In this document: positions 1-8,201 of the stretch, one piece after another
Layout of the letters: each line of letters begins with the position of its first letter
How positions within the stretch are numbered: position 1 is the first letter of the stretch
From: Amnibacterium sp. CER49
GTDB lineage: Bacteria; Actinomycetota; Actinomycetes; Actinomycetales; Microbacteriaceae
Direction of reading: 5' to 3'
NCBI RefSeq assembly: GCF_029846255.1
Contig: NZ_JARVWQ010000001.1
Span: forward strand, 1,798,001 to 1,862,000
DNA length: 64,000 nt
The notes under the pieces: model-generated
What the model was told of the DNA's origin: nothing
Seen by the model: the letters and a program-made list of their open reading frames with translations, nothing else
Databases searched by the model: none
Program-made: the position numbers and the translations under genes

Positions 1-298
1 GGGCGCCCGCCATGAGCTGGGCGCCGAGGCACACGCCGAGGGTGGGGCGCTCGGCGCCGAGGCGGGCCCGCAGCAGCCGCTGCTCCGCGGCGAGGAACGG
101 GTAGGCCTCCGTCTCGTAGGCGCCCATCTCGCCGCCGAGCACGACGAGCAGGTCGGCCTCGGTCGGATCGATCGCGTCGACGTCCTCGGTGCGCACGTCG
201 ACGACGCGGAGCGTGTAGCCGTGCTCCTCGAGCACCGGGCGGATGTTGCCGAGGTGGATGCTCGGGTCGTGCTGCAGGACGACGGCGGTGCGCGTCAC
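1..298 (-). CDS. Class I glutamine amidotransferase-like protein (3' part cut off)
   Basis: The visible 99 N-terminal residues form the start of a class I glutamine amidotransferase (GMP-synthase-type) fold. An early beta strand is followed by LVVLGGEMGAYE (about 51-62) and then the nucleophile elbow GVCLGAQ, with the putative catalytic Cys at residue 90. The His/Glu of the triad lie beyond the window edge. The GTG start is preceded by GGAAGGA at good spacing. It lies 39 bases downstream of the amino-acid ABC transporter genes on the same strand, so it is probably the last gene of that operon. It may release ammonia from an imported amide or gamma-glutamyl compound, but the substrate is unknown. 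The family call is firm; the role is inference. Confidence 0.85.
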   Translation of the reverse strand, partial: MTRTAVVLQHDPSIHLGNIRPVLEEHGYTLRVVDVRTEDVDAIDPTEADLLVVLGGEMGAYETEAYPFLAAEQRLLRARLGAERPTLGVCLGAQLMAGA

Positions 299-337
299 GC
301 GGGTCCTTCCTGACTGAGGGGAGGGCGGGGAGCGGGG

Positions 338-1111
338 TCAGAGCACCTTCGAGAGGAAGGCGCGGGTGCGCTGGTGCTTCGGGTCCGCGAGCACCTCGCG
401 CGGGTCGCCCGCCTCGACGACGACACCGCCGTCCATGAAGACGAGCTCGTCGGCGACCTCGCGGGCGAAGCCCATCTCGTGGGTGACGACGATCATCGTC
501 ATGCCGCTCGCGGCCAGGCCCTTCATCACGTCGAGCACCTCGCCGACCAGCTCGGGGTCGAGCGCGCTCGTGGGCTCGTCGAAGAGCATGAGCTTCGGGT
601 CCATCGCGAGCGCCCGGGCGATCGCGACGCGCTGCTGCTGGCCGCCCGAGAGCTGCGAGGGGTAGGACGAGCCCTTGTCGCCGAGACCGACGCGCACGAG
701 CAGCTCCTGGGCGCGGGCGACCGCCTGCGCCTTCGGCACGCGCTTCACCCGCAGCGGGGCCTCGATCACGTTCTCGAGCGCGGTCATGTGCGGGAAGAGG
801 TTGAACCGCTGGAAGACCATGCCGATCTCGCGGCGCTGGCGGGCCGCCTCCTTCGGCTTCAGCTCGTACAGCTTCTGCCCGTGCTGCCGGTACCCGACCA
901 CCTCGCCGTCGACCGACAGCCGGCCGGCGTCGACCCGCTCCAGGTGGTTGATGCAGCGCAGGAAGGTGGACTTGCCGGAGCCGCTCGGCCCGATGATGCA
1001 GAGCACCTCACCCGCGCCGACCTCGAGGTCGATGCCCTTCAGGACCTCGTTCGAGCCGAAGCTCTTCGAGACGCCCTCCGCCTTCACCATCGGCGTGCCG
1101 GTCGCGGTCAT
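338..1111 (-). CDS. Polar amino-acid ABC transporter, ATP-binding protein
   Basis: This 257-residue cytoplasmic ATPase energises amino-acid uptake. It has Walker [11 protein letters not shown]-loop [14 protein letters not shown] signature LSGGQQQR, Walker [14 protein letters not shown] and the switch His in VVTHEMGFA, all in the GlnQ/HisP subfamily pattern. The start ATG overlaps the stop of the upstream permease by four bases (ATGA), so translation is probably coupled. The length is normal for the family. The substrate cannot be told from the ATPase; the family 3 binding protein in the operon indicates polar amino acids such as glutamine, glutamate, cystine or arginine. Confidence 0.95.
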   Translation of the reverse strand: MTATGTPMVKAEGVSKSFGSNEVLKGIDLEVGAGEVLCIIGPSGSGKSTFLRCINHLERVDAGRLSVDGEVVGYRQHGQKLYELKPKEAARQRREIGMVFQRFNLFPHMTALENVIEAPLRVKRVPKAQAVARAQELLVRVGLGDKGSSYPSQLSGGQQQRVAIARALAMDPKLMLFDEPTSALDPELVGEVLDVMKGLAASGMTMIVVTHEMGFAREVADELVFMDGGVVVEAGDPREVLADPKHQRTRAFLSKVL

Positions 1112-2079
1112 CCCTTGCCTCCGAGGTCGTTGCCGTCGGGCGCGCCCGCGGCGGCGAGCGAGCCGGCAGCCCGGCCGCGTGCGGGGCGCCGCGCGTTCAC
1201 GCCGCGGGAGAACCGCTTCTCGAGGAAGTACTGGCCGACCATGAGGATCGATGTGAACAGCAGGTACCAGAGCGAGGCGACGATGAGCAGCGGGATCGGC
1301 GTGTAGGTGACCGCCGAGATGTCGCGCGCGACGCCGTAGAGGTCGGTCGTGAGCGGGATGGCCGCGACGAGCGAGGTGGTCTTCAGCATCGAGATCACCT
1401 CGTTGCCCGTCGGTGGGATGATCACGCGCATCGCCTGCGGGATGATGATCCGCGTCATGGTCTGCCCCCACGACATGCCGAGCGCGGTGGCCGCCTCCTC
1501 CTGGCCCGCGTCGACCGACAGCAGGCCCGCGCGCACGATCTCGGCCATGTAGGCCGCCTCGTTCAGGGCGAGGCCGATCACGGCGATGACGAACGCGTTC
1601 TGCATGAACGAGAGGCTCAGCGAGTAGCCGAGGCTCGTCCACGGCACGCCGAGGAACACGTGCGGGTAGATGAGCGAGAACAGGCCCCAGAACACGAGCT
1701 GCACGTACACGGGCGTGCCGCGGAAGATCCAGACGTAGAGCCAGGCGACGCTCTTCACGACCGGGTTCGGCGACAGCCGCATCACCGCGAGGGCGAGCCC
1801 GAGGGCCACGCCGATCACCATCGAGTACACGGTGAGCTGCAGCGTCACGAACGCCGCGGCGCTGATCCGCTTGTCGAACACGTACTTGCCGACGAACGGC
1901 CAGCCGTAGGCGGTGCGCTGCGCCGCGTCGATCAGGAACAGCACGACGGCGAGCACCAGCACGATCGCGAAGACGATCCGCCACGGGTGCCGCAGCTTGA
2001 CGGCCTCGATGGGCTCGGCCCGAGCCCCGGCGGGCGGCGGGACCGCGCCCGCCTGCCGCGCCTGGATGCTCTCGGACAC
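1108..2079 (-). CDS. Polar amino-acid ABC transporter, permease
   Basis: This inner-membrane permease of 323 residues is of the His/Glu/Gln/Arg three-gene type (HisMQ family). A cytoplasmic N-terminus of about 45 residues precedes the first membrane segment ([19 protein letters not shown]). The core begins at [20 protein letters not shown], and the EAA loop that contacts the ATPase is seen around [21 protein letters not shown] chose GTG 2079, six bases after the stop of the binding-protein gene, because the long upstream extension of the open frame is only a shadow of that gene. It probably works as a homodimer, since only one permease gene is present. Confidence 0.93.
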   Translation of the reverse strand: MSESIQARQAGAVPPPAGARAEPIEAVKLRHPWRIVFAIVLVLAVVLFLIDAAQRTAYGWPFVGKYVFDKRISAAAFVTLQLTVYSMVIGVALGLALAVMRLSPNPVVKSVAWLYVWIFRGTPVYVQLVFWGLFSLIYPHVFLGVPWTSLGYSLSLSFMQNAFVIAVIGLALNEAAYMAEIVRAGLLSVDAGQEEAATALGMSWGQTMTRIIIPQAMRVIIPPTGNEVISMLKTTSLVAAIPLTTDLYGVARDISAVTYTPIPLLIVASLWYLLFTSILMVGQYFLEKRFSRGVNARRPARGRAAGSLAAAGAPDGNDLGGKG

Positions 2080-2084
2080 GCGGG

Positions 2085-2981
2085 TCAGCCCTTGGAGGCG
2101 GCGTTCATCTGCGCGCTCGTCACCGCGCCGTCGGCCACGCCCCACTTGTCGAGGATCTTCTTGTAGGTGCCGTCGTCGATGAGGGCCTGGAGGGCCTTCT
2201 GCAGCACCGGGGCGAGCTTCGAGCCCTTCTGCACGGGGATGCCGTAGGGCGCCTCGTCGAAGGTCTTGCCCGCGGCCTGCAGCTTGCCCTGGGTCTTCGA
2301 GATGGCGTAGAGCGTGACGGGGGAGTCGGCGCTGAGGGCGTCGACCTTGCCGAGGATGACCGCGTTCGTGGCCTCGTCCTGCGTGTCGTACCGCACGGCC
2401 TGCACGGCGGGCTTGCCCTTCGCGATGCACGCCTTCGACTTGGCGGGCACCTCGTCCGTGTCCTCGTACGTGGTCGCCTGCACGGCGACCTTCAGGCCGC
2501 AGGCGGCGTCGGGGTTGATCGTGCGCCCCTTCTTCGAGGCCCAGAGGATGCCGGCGGAGTAGTAGTTGACGAAGTCGACCTGCTTCTCGCGCTCGGTGGT
2601 GTCGGTGAACGACGACATGCCGAGGTCGTCCTTGCCGCCCGTGATGCTCGGGATGATGTTGTCGAACTTCGCGACGTTGAACGTCGCCTTCAGGCCGAGC
2701 TTGCCGGCGACGGCGTTCGCGAGGTCGACCTCCCAGCCGGTGGGGTTGCCGTTGTCGTCCTTGTACTCGTTCGGCGGGTACGTGTCGTCCATGCCGATCG
2801 AGAGCGTGCCGGCGCTCTTGACGCTCGCCGGCACCTGGTCGGCGAGGCTCGTGTTCTTCTTCACCGCGGGCGCGTTCGAGGTCGAGCCGGACGACGGCGT
2901 CGAGTTGTCGACGCAACCGGTGAGCAGCAGCGCGGGCACGGCGGCCAGAGCGACGAGGGAGGTCAGGGAGCGGGGGCGCAT
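2085..2981 (-). CDS. Amino-acid ABC transporter, substrate-binding lipoprotein
   Basis: This 298-residue extracellular binding protein belongs to family 3 (PBP2, GlnH/FliY type). The lipoprotein signal peptide ends in LLLTGC, with the lipid-carrying Cys at about residue 22, followed by a Ser/Thr-rich linker. Family hallmarks are the start [20 protein letters not shown], then [15 protein letters not shown] and the C-terminal [13 protein letters not shown]. It is first in the operon: binding protein, permease, ATPase, amidotransferase. AGAAGG precedes the ATG. The family is certain; the exact amino acid is unknown. Confidence 0.95.
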   Translation of the reverse strand: MRPRSLTSLVALAAVPALLLTGCVDNSTPSSGSTSNAPAVKKNTSLADQVPASVKSAGTLSIGMDDTYPPNEYKDDNGNPTGWEVDLANAVAGKLGLKATFNVAKFDNIIPSITGGKDDLGMSSFTDTTEREKQVDFVNYYSAGILWASKKGRTINPDAACGLKVAVQATTYEDTDEVPAKSKACIAKGKPAVQAVRYDTQDEATNAVILGKVDALSADSPVTLYAISKTQGKLQAAGKTFDEAPYGIPVQKGSKLAPVLQKALQALIDDGTYKKILDKWGVADGAVTSAQMNAASKG

Positions 2982-3239
2982 TGGTGCGTCGGGCCTTCTT
3001 CTTCTTCAGGGGATGTGATGCAGGGGGCCAGGGGAGCGTATCGGGCGCGAGGAGTGCCACGCGGGAGCCCACCCGTCGCCGGCTCGGCCGTGGCGGCGGT
3101 GCGCGCGCCGCGTTGCTATACAGGCCGCATGCCGCTGCCGTCCTCGCTCGGGGCCCTCTCATGACCGTCGCTGCGCCCCTCGTGCCGACCGTCCCGCGGA
3201 TCGCGGCGGGCCCCGCCGCGCGCCTCCCGAAGGGCTGAC

Positions 3240-3974
3240 GTGCCGGAGGTGGGCGAGCCGCTCGCGGGCGGCAGCATGAACGCGCCGGTCCGGTTCGACG
3301 ACCGCGTGCACCGCGTCGCAGGACCGTGGACGCCGACGGTGCACGCGCTGCTGCGGCACGTCCGCGACCGGGGCGTCGTGGTGCTCCCGGAGGTGCTCGG
3401 CATGGACGACGAGGGCCGCGAGGTGCTCACGTTCCTGCCGGGCGTCGTGCCCGCCTACCCGATGCCGGGCTTCGTCTGGACGGACGAGAACCTCGAGGCG
3501 TCCGGTCGGCTGCTCCGCGCGGTGCACGACGCGACCGCCGGCTTCGAGCTCGCGGGGCGGACGTGGCAGCTGCCGGCGCACGAGCCCGTCGAGGTGGTCT
3601 GCCTGAACGACGTGGCGCCGTACAACATGGTCTTCGTCGACGGCCGGGTCACCGGTCTCATCGACATCGACACCGCGTCGCCCGGTCCCCGGGTGTGGGA
3701 CCTCGCCTACCTCGCCTACCGGCTCGTGCCGATCGCGTCGCCCGGCAACCCGGACCTCCCCGCGCCGTCCGCGCCGGAGCTGCGGCGACGGCTCGCACTG
3801 CTCTGCGCCGCGTACGGCGACGTCGATCCGGAGGCGGTGCTCGCGGTCGTGCCGGAGCGGCTGCTCGAGCTCGCCGCGTTCACGGAGGCGCGCGCGGGGG
3901 AGCGGCCCGAGCTCGCCGCGCACGCCCGGATGTATCGCACGGACGCCGCGTGGGCGGCGTCCGTGCGGTGCTGA
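3240..3974 (+). CDS. Aminoglycoside phosphotransferase-family protein (APH/ChoK fold)
   Basis: This 244-residue cytoplasmic protein has the small-molecule kinase fold of the APH family. The catalytic loop is CLNDVAPYNMVF and the metal-binding segment is LIDIDTASPGPRVWDLAY. Family members of this type usually read CHNDVAPYN, so the His of the HxD-like motif appears to be Leu here, while the Asp and Asn remain. GAAGGG stands a few bases before GTG 3240 and supports that start; a later ATG at 3276 is possible. It is a single gene, divergent from the amino-acid transporter. Substrate unknown: the family phosphorylates antibiotics, choline, homoserine and others, and nothing here argues for resistance. 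Confidence 0.85.
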   Translation: MPEVGEPLAGGSMNAPVRFDDRVHRVAGPWTPTVHALLRHVRDRGVVVLPEVLGMDDEGREVLTFLPGVVPAYPMPGFVWTDENLEASGRLLRAVHDATAGFELAGRTWQLPAHEPVEVVCLNDVAPYNMVFVDGRVTGLIDIDTASPGPRVWDLAYLAYRLVPIASPGNPDLPAPSAPELRRRLALLCAAYGDVDPEAVLAVVPERLLELAAFTEARAGERPELAAHARMYRTDAAWAASVRC

Positions 3975-3984
3975 TCGGTTGTGC

Positions 3985-5295
3985 CTAGCCCTTGAGGTTC
4001 TGCATCAGGGTGTTCTGCAGCTTCGTGAGCGCACCCTTCGGTGTCTCCTTCAGCGACATGACGTCCTGACCGAAGACGGTCATCGGGGTCGTGCTGTCGA
4101 CGAGCGAGACGTTCGCGAAGAGCGCCTGGCCGCCGGGCGCGGCCCACGTGCGGCAGATCGGCTGCCACGCCTCGACGCACTTCACCGCGTTGGGGTCCTG
4201 CTTGAACTCGGGTGTCGCGGCGATCGACTTGAGCACCGGCAGGCCGATGCCCGTGTGCTTCGTCCAGAGCGGCTTCATCGCCTTGTAGTAGTAGGTGAGG
4301 AACGCCTCGGCGCCCTTCAGGCTCGACGAGTTCTTGTAGAGCATGATGTTGTTCGGGAAGAAGAGCGCGCCCTTCTTGCCGGACGCGCTCGTCAGCGGCT
4401 CGCCGACCACGACGTCGGTCGCCCACCTGCCGCCGAGGTTCGACGCGAGGCCCGGGCCCTCGACCTGCATGCCGAACTTGCCGGCCTTCCACTGGTCCTG
4501 CGTGTTCTGCGTCGTGTAACCGGTGCTGCGCGGATCGGCGTAGCCGTTGCGGATCAGTCCCTGCAGGAACGTGAGCGTCTCGATGTTCTCGGGCGTGACC
4601 AGGTTCGGCTTGTGGGACTGGTCGAAGATGCCGCCGCCGTTGTTGATCATCCAGCCGACGATGCCCTGGAAGGCGTTGCCGCCGGAGCCGCCGCTCAGGC
4701 CCAGGCCGTACACGCCGATCTTCTTGAGCGCGGCGCAGGCGCTCTCGAACGACTGCCAGTCGGTGGGCGGCTGCACGCCGGCCTTCTGGAGCAGTGACTT
4801 GCTGTACCAGTGGATCCGCATGTCGATGTTGTAGGGGATCGCGACCGTGCCCTGCTCGGTCTTCATCGCCTCGAGGGTGCCGGGCAGGAAGTCGTCGTAC
4901 AGCCCGTTGCTCTTCCACGACGACAGCAGGTCGTCGGCGTACGCGATGGCGCCCTGCTTCGCGAACTGGAACGCCTGCGTGCCGCCGCCGCTGCTCACGG
5001 CGGGGTTCGTGTGCGAGGCGACCGAGGTGGAGAACTTCGCGACGAAGTTCGACCAGGCGATCGCCTGGTACTTCACCGCGGGCAGCCCGCTCTTCGGCTT
5101 GTAGGCCAGCGTGATCCTCTGGTCGAGCGGGTTGAAGGCCGTGCCGCCCCAGGGCATGTTCCAGAACTGGATCGTCCCGCCGCTCGATCCTGAGCCGCCG
5201 CCCGAGGAGCAGGCCGCGAGCGCGAGCGAGGCGAGGGAGCCGCCCGCGAGGCCCGCGAACGCTCGCCGGGAGAGTGCGGTGTTGGAGGTGGACAT
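3985..5295 (-). CDS. Sugar ABC transporter, substrate-binding lipoprotein (orphan)
   Basis: This 436-residue extracellular binding protein is of family 1 (carbohydrate, MalE/UgpB type). The N-terminus carries both a twin-arginine motif (LSRRAFAGLAG) and a lipobox (ALAACSS), so it looks like a Tat-exported lipoprotein. Sugar-SBP signs are TIQFWNMPWGG after the linker and the domain AIPYNIDMRIHWYSKSLLQKAG. AAGGGG precedes the chosen ATG; the open frame upstream of it is not coding-like. No permease or ATPase gene lies beside it, so it must use components encoded elsewhere. It is divergent from a LacI regulator that probably controls it. Confidence 0.92.
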   Translation of the reverse strand: MSTSNTALSRRAFAGLAGGSLASLALAACSSGGGSGSSGGTIQFWNMPWGGTAFNPLDQRITLAYKPKSGLPAVKYQAIAWSNFVAKFSTSVASHTNPAVSSGGGTQAFQFAKQGAIAYADDLLSSWKSNGLYDDFLPGTLEAMKTEQGTVAIPYNIDMRIHWYSKSLLQKAGVQPPTDWQSFESACAALKKIGVYGLGLSGGSGGNAFQGIVGWMINNGGGIFDQSHKPNLVTPENIETLTFLQGLIRNGYADPRSTGYTTQNTQDQWKAGKFGMQVEGPGLASNLGGRWATDVVVGEPLTSASGKKGALFFPNNIMLYKNSSSLKGAEAFLTYYYKAMKPLWTKHTGIGLPVLKSIAATPEFKQDPNAVKCVEAWQPICRTWAAPGGQALFANVSLVDSTTPMTVFGQDVMSLKETPKGALTKLQNTLMQNLKG

Positions 5296-5337
5296 CGTTG
5301 TTCCCCTTCTGCTGGCAGCACTGCCGTCGCCACTCGA

Positions 5338-5456
5338 CCTTGCGAAACAAGGCACGGAGGTATCCCGCGACGTCGGCAGTCTCGCATCTCGTATCCGCGG
5401 GCGCAACGCCGACACTCGCTCGTCTTGTTGCGCAACTTCCCCAGCGCGTCTAGCGT
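5338..5456. promoter_or_regulatory. Divergent control region with two LacI-type operator candidates
   Basis: GTTGCGCAAC at 5427-5436 is a perfect 10-base palindrome with the central CG typical of LacI operators. CCTTG-CGAAA-CAAGG at 5338-5352 is a second inverted repeat sharing the TTGCG core and lies nearer the binding-protein gene. For the regulator, TTGCGC (5428-5433), 17 bases and TAGCGT (5451-5456) form a promoter ending 6 bases before GTG 5463. The first palindrome would therefore cover the -35 box and allow autorepression. Confidence 0.55.
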
Positions 5457-5462
5457 GTGGCC

Positions 5463-6479
5463 GTGCCGAACCCCTCATCGATCGAGCCCCGGCGGCCGAC
5501 GCTCGCGGATGTCGCCGCGATCGCGGGCACGTCGGTGCCGACCGTCTCGAAGGTGCTGCGCGGCGGCACCGACGTCTCCCTCGCGATGCGCCGCGCGGTC
5601 ATGGCGGCGGTCGAGTCGGTCGGGTACGCGCCCCGCGAGCCCCGGCGCCCGGACTCGGACGCGCCCGTGCTCCTCGACTTCGTGCTGAGCGACGTCCACG
5701 GCAGCTGGGCGAACCAGGCCCTCACGGGCGTCGAGGAGGCGGCGACCGATGCGGGCCACGACGTGGTGCTCACGATCGCTCGTGGCGACGGGACGTGGGT
5801 GCAGCACGTGCTGCGGCGACGCTCGGCGGGTGCGATCATCACGCTCGTCGACCCGACATCGGCGCAGCTGGCGGCCCTGCGGGCCGGCGGTGTCCCGCTC
5901 GTGCTCATCGACCCGATGAGCAGGCCGCCGAGCGACGTCGCCAGCGTGGGCGTCACGAACTGGGACGGGGGACGGGTGGCCGCGGAGCACCTGCTGGCAC
6001 TCGGCCACCGTCGCTTCGCCGCGATCGGCGGCACTCGCGGCCACCGCTACAGCCGGGCTCGCCTCGACGGCTTCCAGTCGGCGGTGCAGCAGGCCGGCGG
6101 CGGCCCCGTCCTCGTCGAGCACGCCGACTGGCGGAGGGAACCGGCGGCCCTGGTGGCGGAGGCCCTGCTCGATGTGCCGGACCGGCCGACGGCGGTCTTC
6201 GCGTGCTCGGACCTCATGGCGATCGGGGTCTACGAGGCGGCGCGCCGGCTCGGCCTGCGCATCCCCGACGACCTGAGCGTCGTCGGGTTCGACGACGTCC
6301 CGGAGGCCGCGTGGGGGTCGCCGCCGCTCACCACCGTGCGGCAGCCCATCGCCGAGCTCGGTGCCGCGGCGGTGCGGATGCTCCTGCGCGTGCGCACCGG
6401 TCGCCTCGCCGCCGTGCCGCGCGAGGAGCTGGCGACGGAGCTCGTCGTCCGGGCGTCGACGGCGCCGCCCGCGGCCTGA
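5463..6479 (+). CDS. LacI-family transcriptional regulator
   Basis: This 338-residue repressor has the LacI helix-turn-helix at the N-terminus (TLADVAAIAGTSVPTVSKVL). A periplasmic-binding-protein-like effector domain follows, with the usual landmarks GVTNWDGGRVAAEHLL, GHRRFAAIGG, FACSDLMAIGVYEAARRLG, IPDDLSVVGFDDVPEA and PPLTTVRQPIAELG. I prefer GTG 5463, six bases after a -10 box (leaderless), over in-frame GTG 5457; the difference is two residues. It is divergent from the sugar-binding lipoprotein gene and is likely its regulator. The sugar effector is not predictable. Confidence 0.93.
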   Translation: MPNPSSIEPRRPTLADVAAIAGTSVPTVSKVLRGGTDVSLAMRRAVMAAVESVGYAPREPRRPDSDAPVLLDFVLSDVHGSWANQALTGVEEAATDAGHDVVLTIARGDGTWVQHVLRRRSAGAIITLVDPTSAQLAALRAGGVPLVLIDPMSRPPSDVASVGVTNWDGGRVAAEHLLALGHRRFAAIGGTRGHRYSRARLDGFQSAVQQAGGGPVLVEHADWRREPAALVAEALLDVPDRPTAVFACSDLMAIGVYEAARRLGLRIPDDLSVVGFDDVPEAAWGSPPLTTVRQPIAELGAAAVRMLLRVRTGRLAAVPREELATELVVRASTAPPAA

Positions 6480-6542
6480 GCGGGACCCGCACCGGGCGTC
6501 GAAGCGCCCGGGTTAGCGTGGTCCGCGAGGGCTGCAGCGATC

Positions 6543-7166
6543 ATGACGACGAGACGACGACCACCCGACGCGCGACTGGCGGCGGCGCGCTACGCGGTCG
6601 AGCACGCGGCTCCGCCCGAGGAGCAGGCACCCGGCGAGGAGACCGATCCGGGCCGGCCGACGCTCGACCAGCACGGGCAGATGGTCGAGATCGCGATCCA
6701 GCAGGCGATGCGGCGTGGCGACTTCGAGGACCTGCCCGGCCGGGGCAAGCCGATCGAGGGGCTCGACCGCGTGCACGACCCCGACTGGTGGATCCGGCGC
6801 AAGATCGAGCGCGAGGGCCTCACCGGGCTCGGTCCGCCCGCCCTGCTGCTGCGCAACGAGGACGCGGCGCTCCGCGAGCGGCTCGACGGGCTCCACACGG
6901 AGAGCGCGGTGCGCGAGGCGCTCGTCGACTTCAACCGACGGGTGCGCGAGGCGCGGCTGCAGCTGCTCGGCGGCCCTCCCGTGCTCGTCGCGTACCGCGA
7001 CGTCGAGGCCGAGGTCGCCGCGTGGCACGAGCGGGCCCGCGAGCGCCGCGAGGCGCGCCGGCGCGAGGACGACGCGGAGCGCGAGCGGGAGGCCGCGGCG
7101 CTCGCCGCGATGTCGTGGCGGGAGCGCCGGCGGGCGAAGCGGCGCCGTGAGCCGCGACGGCTCTAG
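6543..7166 (+). CDS. DUF1992 (DnaJ homologue subfamily C member 28-like) protein
   Basis: This 207-residue cytoplasmic protein has a DUF1992 core at about 42-110: IAIQQAMRRGDFEDLPGRGK, then GLDRVHDPDWWIRRKIEREG, which is the family's diagnostic stretch. A long Arg/Glu-rich helical tail follows (from about 150 to the end), likely a basic coiled coil. Function in bacteria is unknown; there is no J domain here. Its stop overlaps the stop of the convergent downstream gene by four bases. The ATG at 6543 is the only reasonable start. Confidence 0.85.
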   Translation: MTTRRRPPDARLAAARYAVEHAAPPEEQAPGEETDPGRPTLDQHGQMVEIAIQQAMRRGDFEDLPGRGKPIEGLDRVHDPDWWIRRKIEREGLTGLGPPALLLRNEDAALRERLDGLHTESAVREALVDFNRRVREARLQLLGGPPVLVAYRDVEAEVAAWHERARERREARRREDDAEREREAAALAAMSWRERRRAKRRREPRRL

Positions 7167-7624
7167 TACTGCCCCTTGATCACGAAGTAGGAGCCGCGGA
7201 TCGTGCCCGCGAGCTTCGAGCGCTGCCGTGCGAACTTGAACGCCGACAGCTCCTCGGGCACCTCCATGTCGTCGGAGAGCTTGAAGCCCACCGCCCGCTT
7301 GCCCTGGTCGTCGAGCGCCCAGAGCACGTTGATCGAGAGGCCGCTCTCGTAGAAGAGGTACGTCCAGTCGACGCCCTCGACCTCGAAGCGGGCGACCTCG
7401 AGCACCGGCGACGCGATCTCGATGCCGCGCTCCTCCCTGAGGATGCGCTCGGCCCGCTCGACCGCCTCCCGCGCCTCCTCGGCGGGGACGGTCGTGAAGA
7501 CGAGGTCGTACTTGTTCTTGAAGTAGCGCGCCTCGTTGGCGCGCAGCCCCGCGAGCGCCTCGGCGACGGGTGAGGACTCGAGTCCCGCGGTCGAGACGTC
7601 GGTCCAGTCGACGGTGTGGCTCAT
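7163..7624 (-). CDS. Conserved-looking protein of unknown function
   Basis: I do not recognise this 153-residue protein. It is acidic to neutral, soluble, with no signal peptide or membrane segment, and shows a mixed alpha/beta pattern. Visible segments are an N-terminal helical part with NEARYFKNKYDLVFTTVP, an ERAERILREERG helix and a strand-rich C-terminal half containing VDWTYLFYESGLSINVLWAL. GAAGGAG precedes the ATG at good spacing and codon use is fully GC3-rich, so it is a real gene. It ends tail to tail on the DUF1992 gene and is a single-gene unit. Confidence 0.7.
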   Translation of the reverse strand: MSHTVDWTDVSTAGLESSPVAEALAGLRANEARYFKNKYDLVFTTVPAEEAREAVERAERILREERGIEIASPVLEVARFEVEGVDWTYLFYESGLSINVLWALDDQGKRAVGFKLSDDMEVPEELSAFKFARQRSKLAGTIRGSYFVIKGQY

Positions 7625-7702
7625 GACGGCTCCTTCGCGGGCGCGAGCGGCAGCGCCCTCGCCTCACCGTAGATGCGGAGGCCGTGGCTCGCACCCGATA
7701 CG

Positions 7703-8095
7703 TCAGCGCGGTCGGCGGATGCGGATCGGCCCCTTCGCCGTCGAGGGGTCGACGACCGACCCGCCCTGCGTGATCTCGGCCTCGCCGCGCGCCACCATGC
7801 GCCGGGCGGCCCGGCGGGCGGGCTCCATGAGCGGTCGCCAGTCGTCGGGGGAGACCCGTCGAGCGGCGTCGGACGGGCAGATCGTCGCGCTCGCGGCGCG
7901 GGCGTCGAGCAGCGAGTCGATCGCCGCCTCGAGCGCCCGGTCGGTCGCGTCCACCCGGTGGCGCCGGCAGGCGTCGGAGCAGTGCGTCGACTCGGGCGCC
8001 GCGGACAGCGGCATCCGCCGCCCGCACGACGCGCAGGTGCGCTCCGCGTGCGCCGCGGCCGAGGCCTCGATCGCCGTGCGCGACTGCCGTCCCAT
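7703..8095 (-). CDS. DUF3253 protein with N-terminal zinc-ribbon segment
   Basis: This 130-residue protein has an N-terminal Cys cluster (CASCGRRM, then HCSDACRRH) resembling the short DUF2256-type zinc ribbon. The winged-helix-like DUF3253 core follows: ICPSDAARRVSPDDWRPLME, then RRMVARGEAEITQGG and ending VVDPSTAKGPIRIR, the family's highly conserved end. Members may bind nucleic acid but no role is established. An AGGAGG stands unusually close to the ATG, so the exact start is less certain than the gene. It is divergent from the FAD monooxygenase gene. Confidence 0.8.
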   Translation of the reverse strand: MGRQSRTAIEASAAAHAERTCASCGRRMPLSAAPESTHCSDACRRHRVDATDRALEAAIDSLLDARAASATICPSDAARRVSPDDWRPLMEPARRAARRMVARGEAEITQGGSVVDPSTAKGPIRIRRPR

Positions 8096-8201
8096 GCCTC
8101 CTGCAACGCGGGACGGTGCTGCTTTCTGCCGCGCGCCGGCAACGGCATCATGGCCGAGCGCGCGTCGACCCTCGGCGCACGGGCAGCGGAGGAGGTCCGC
8201 C

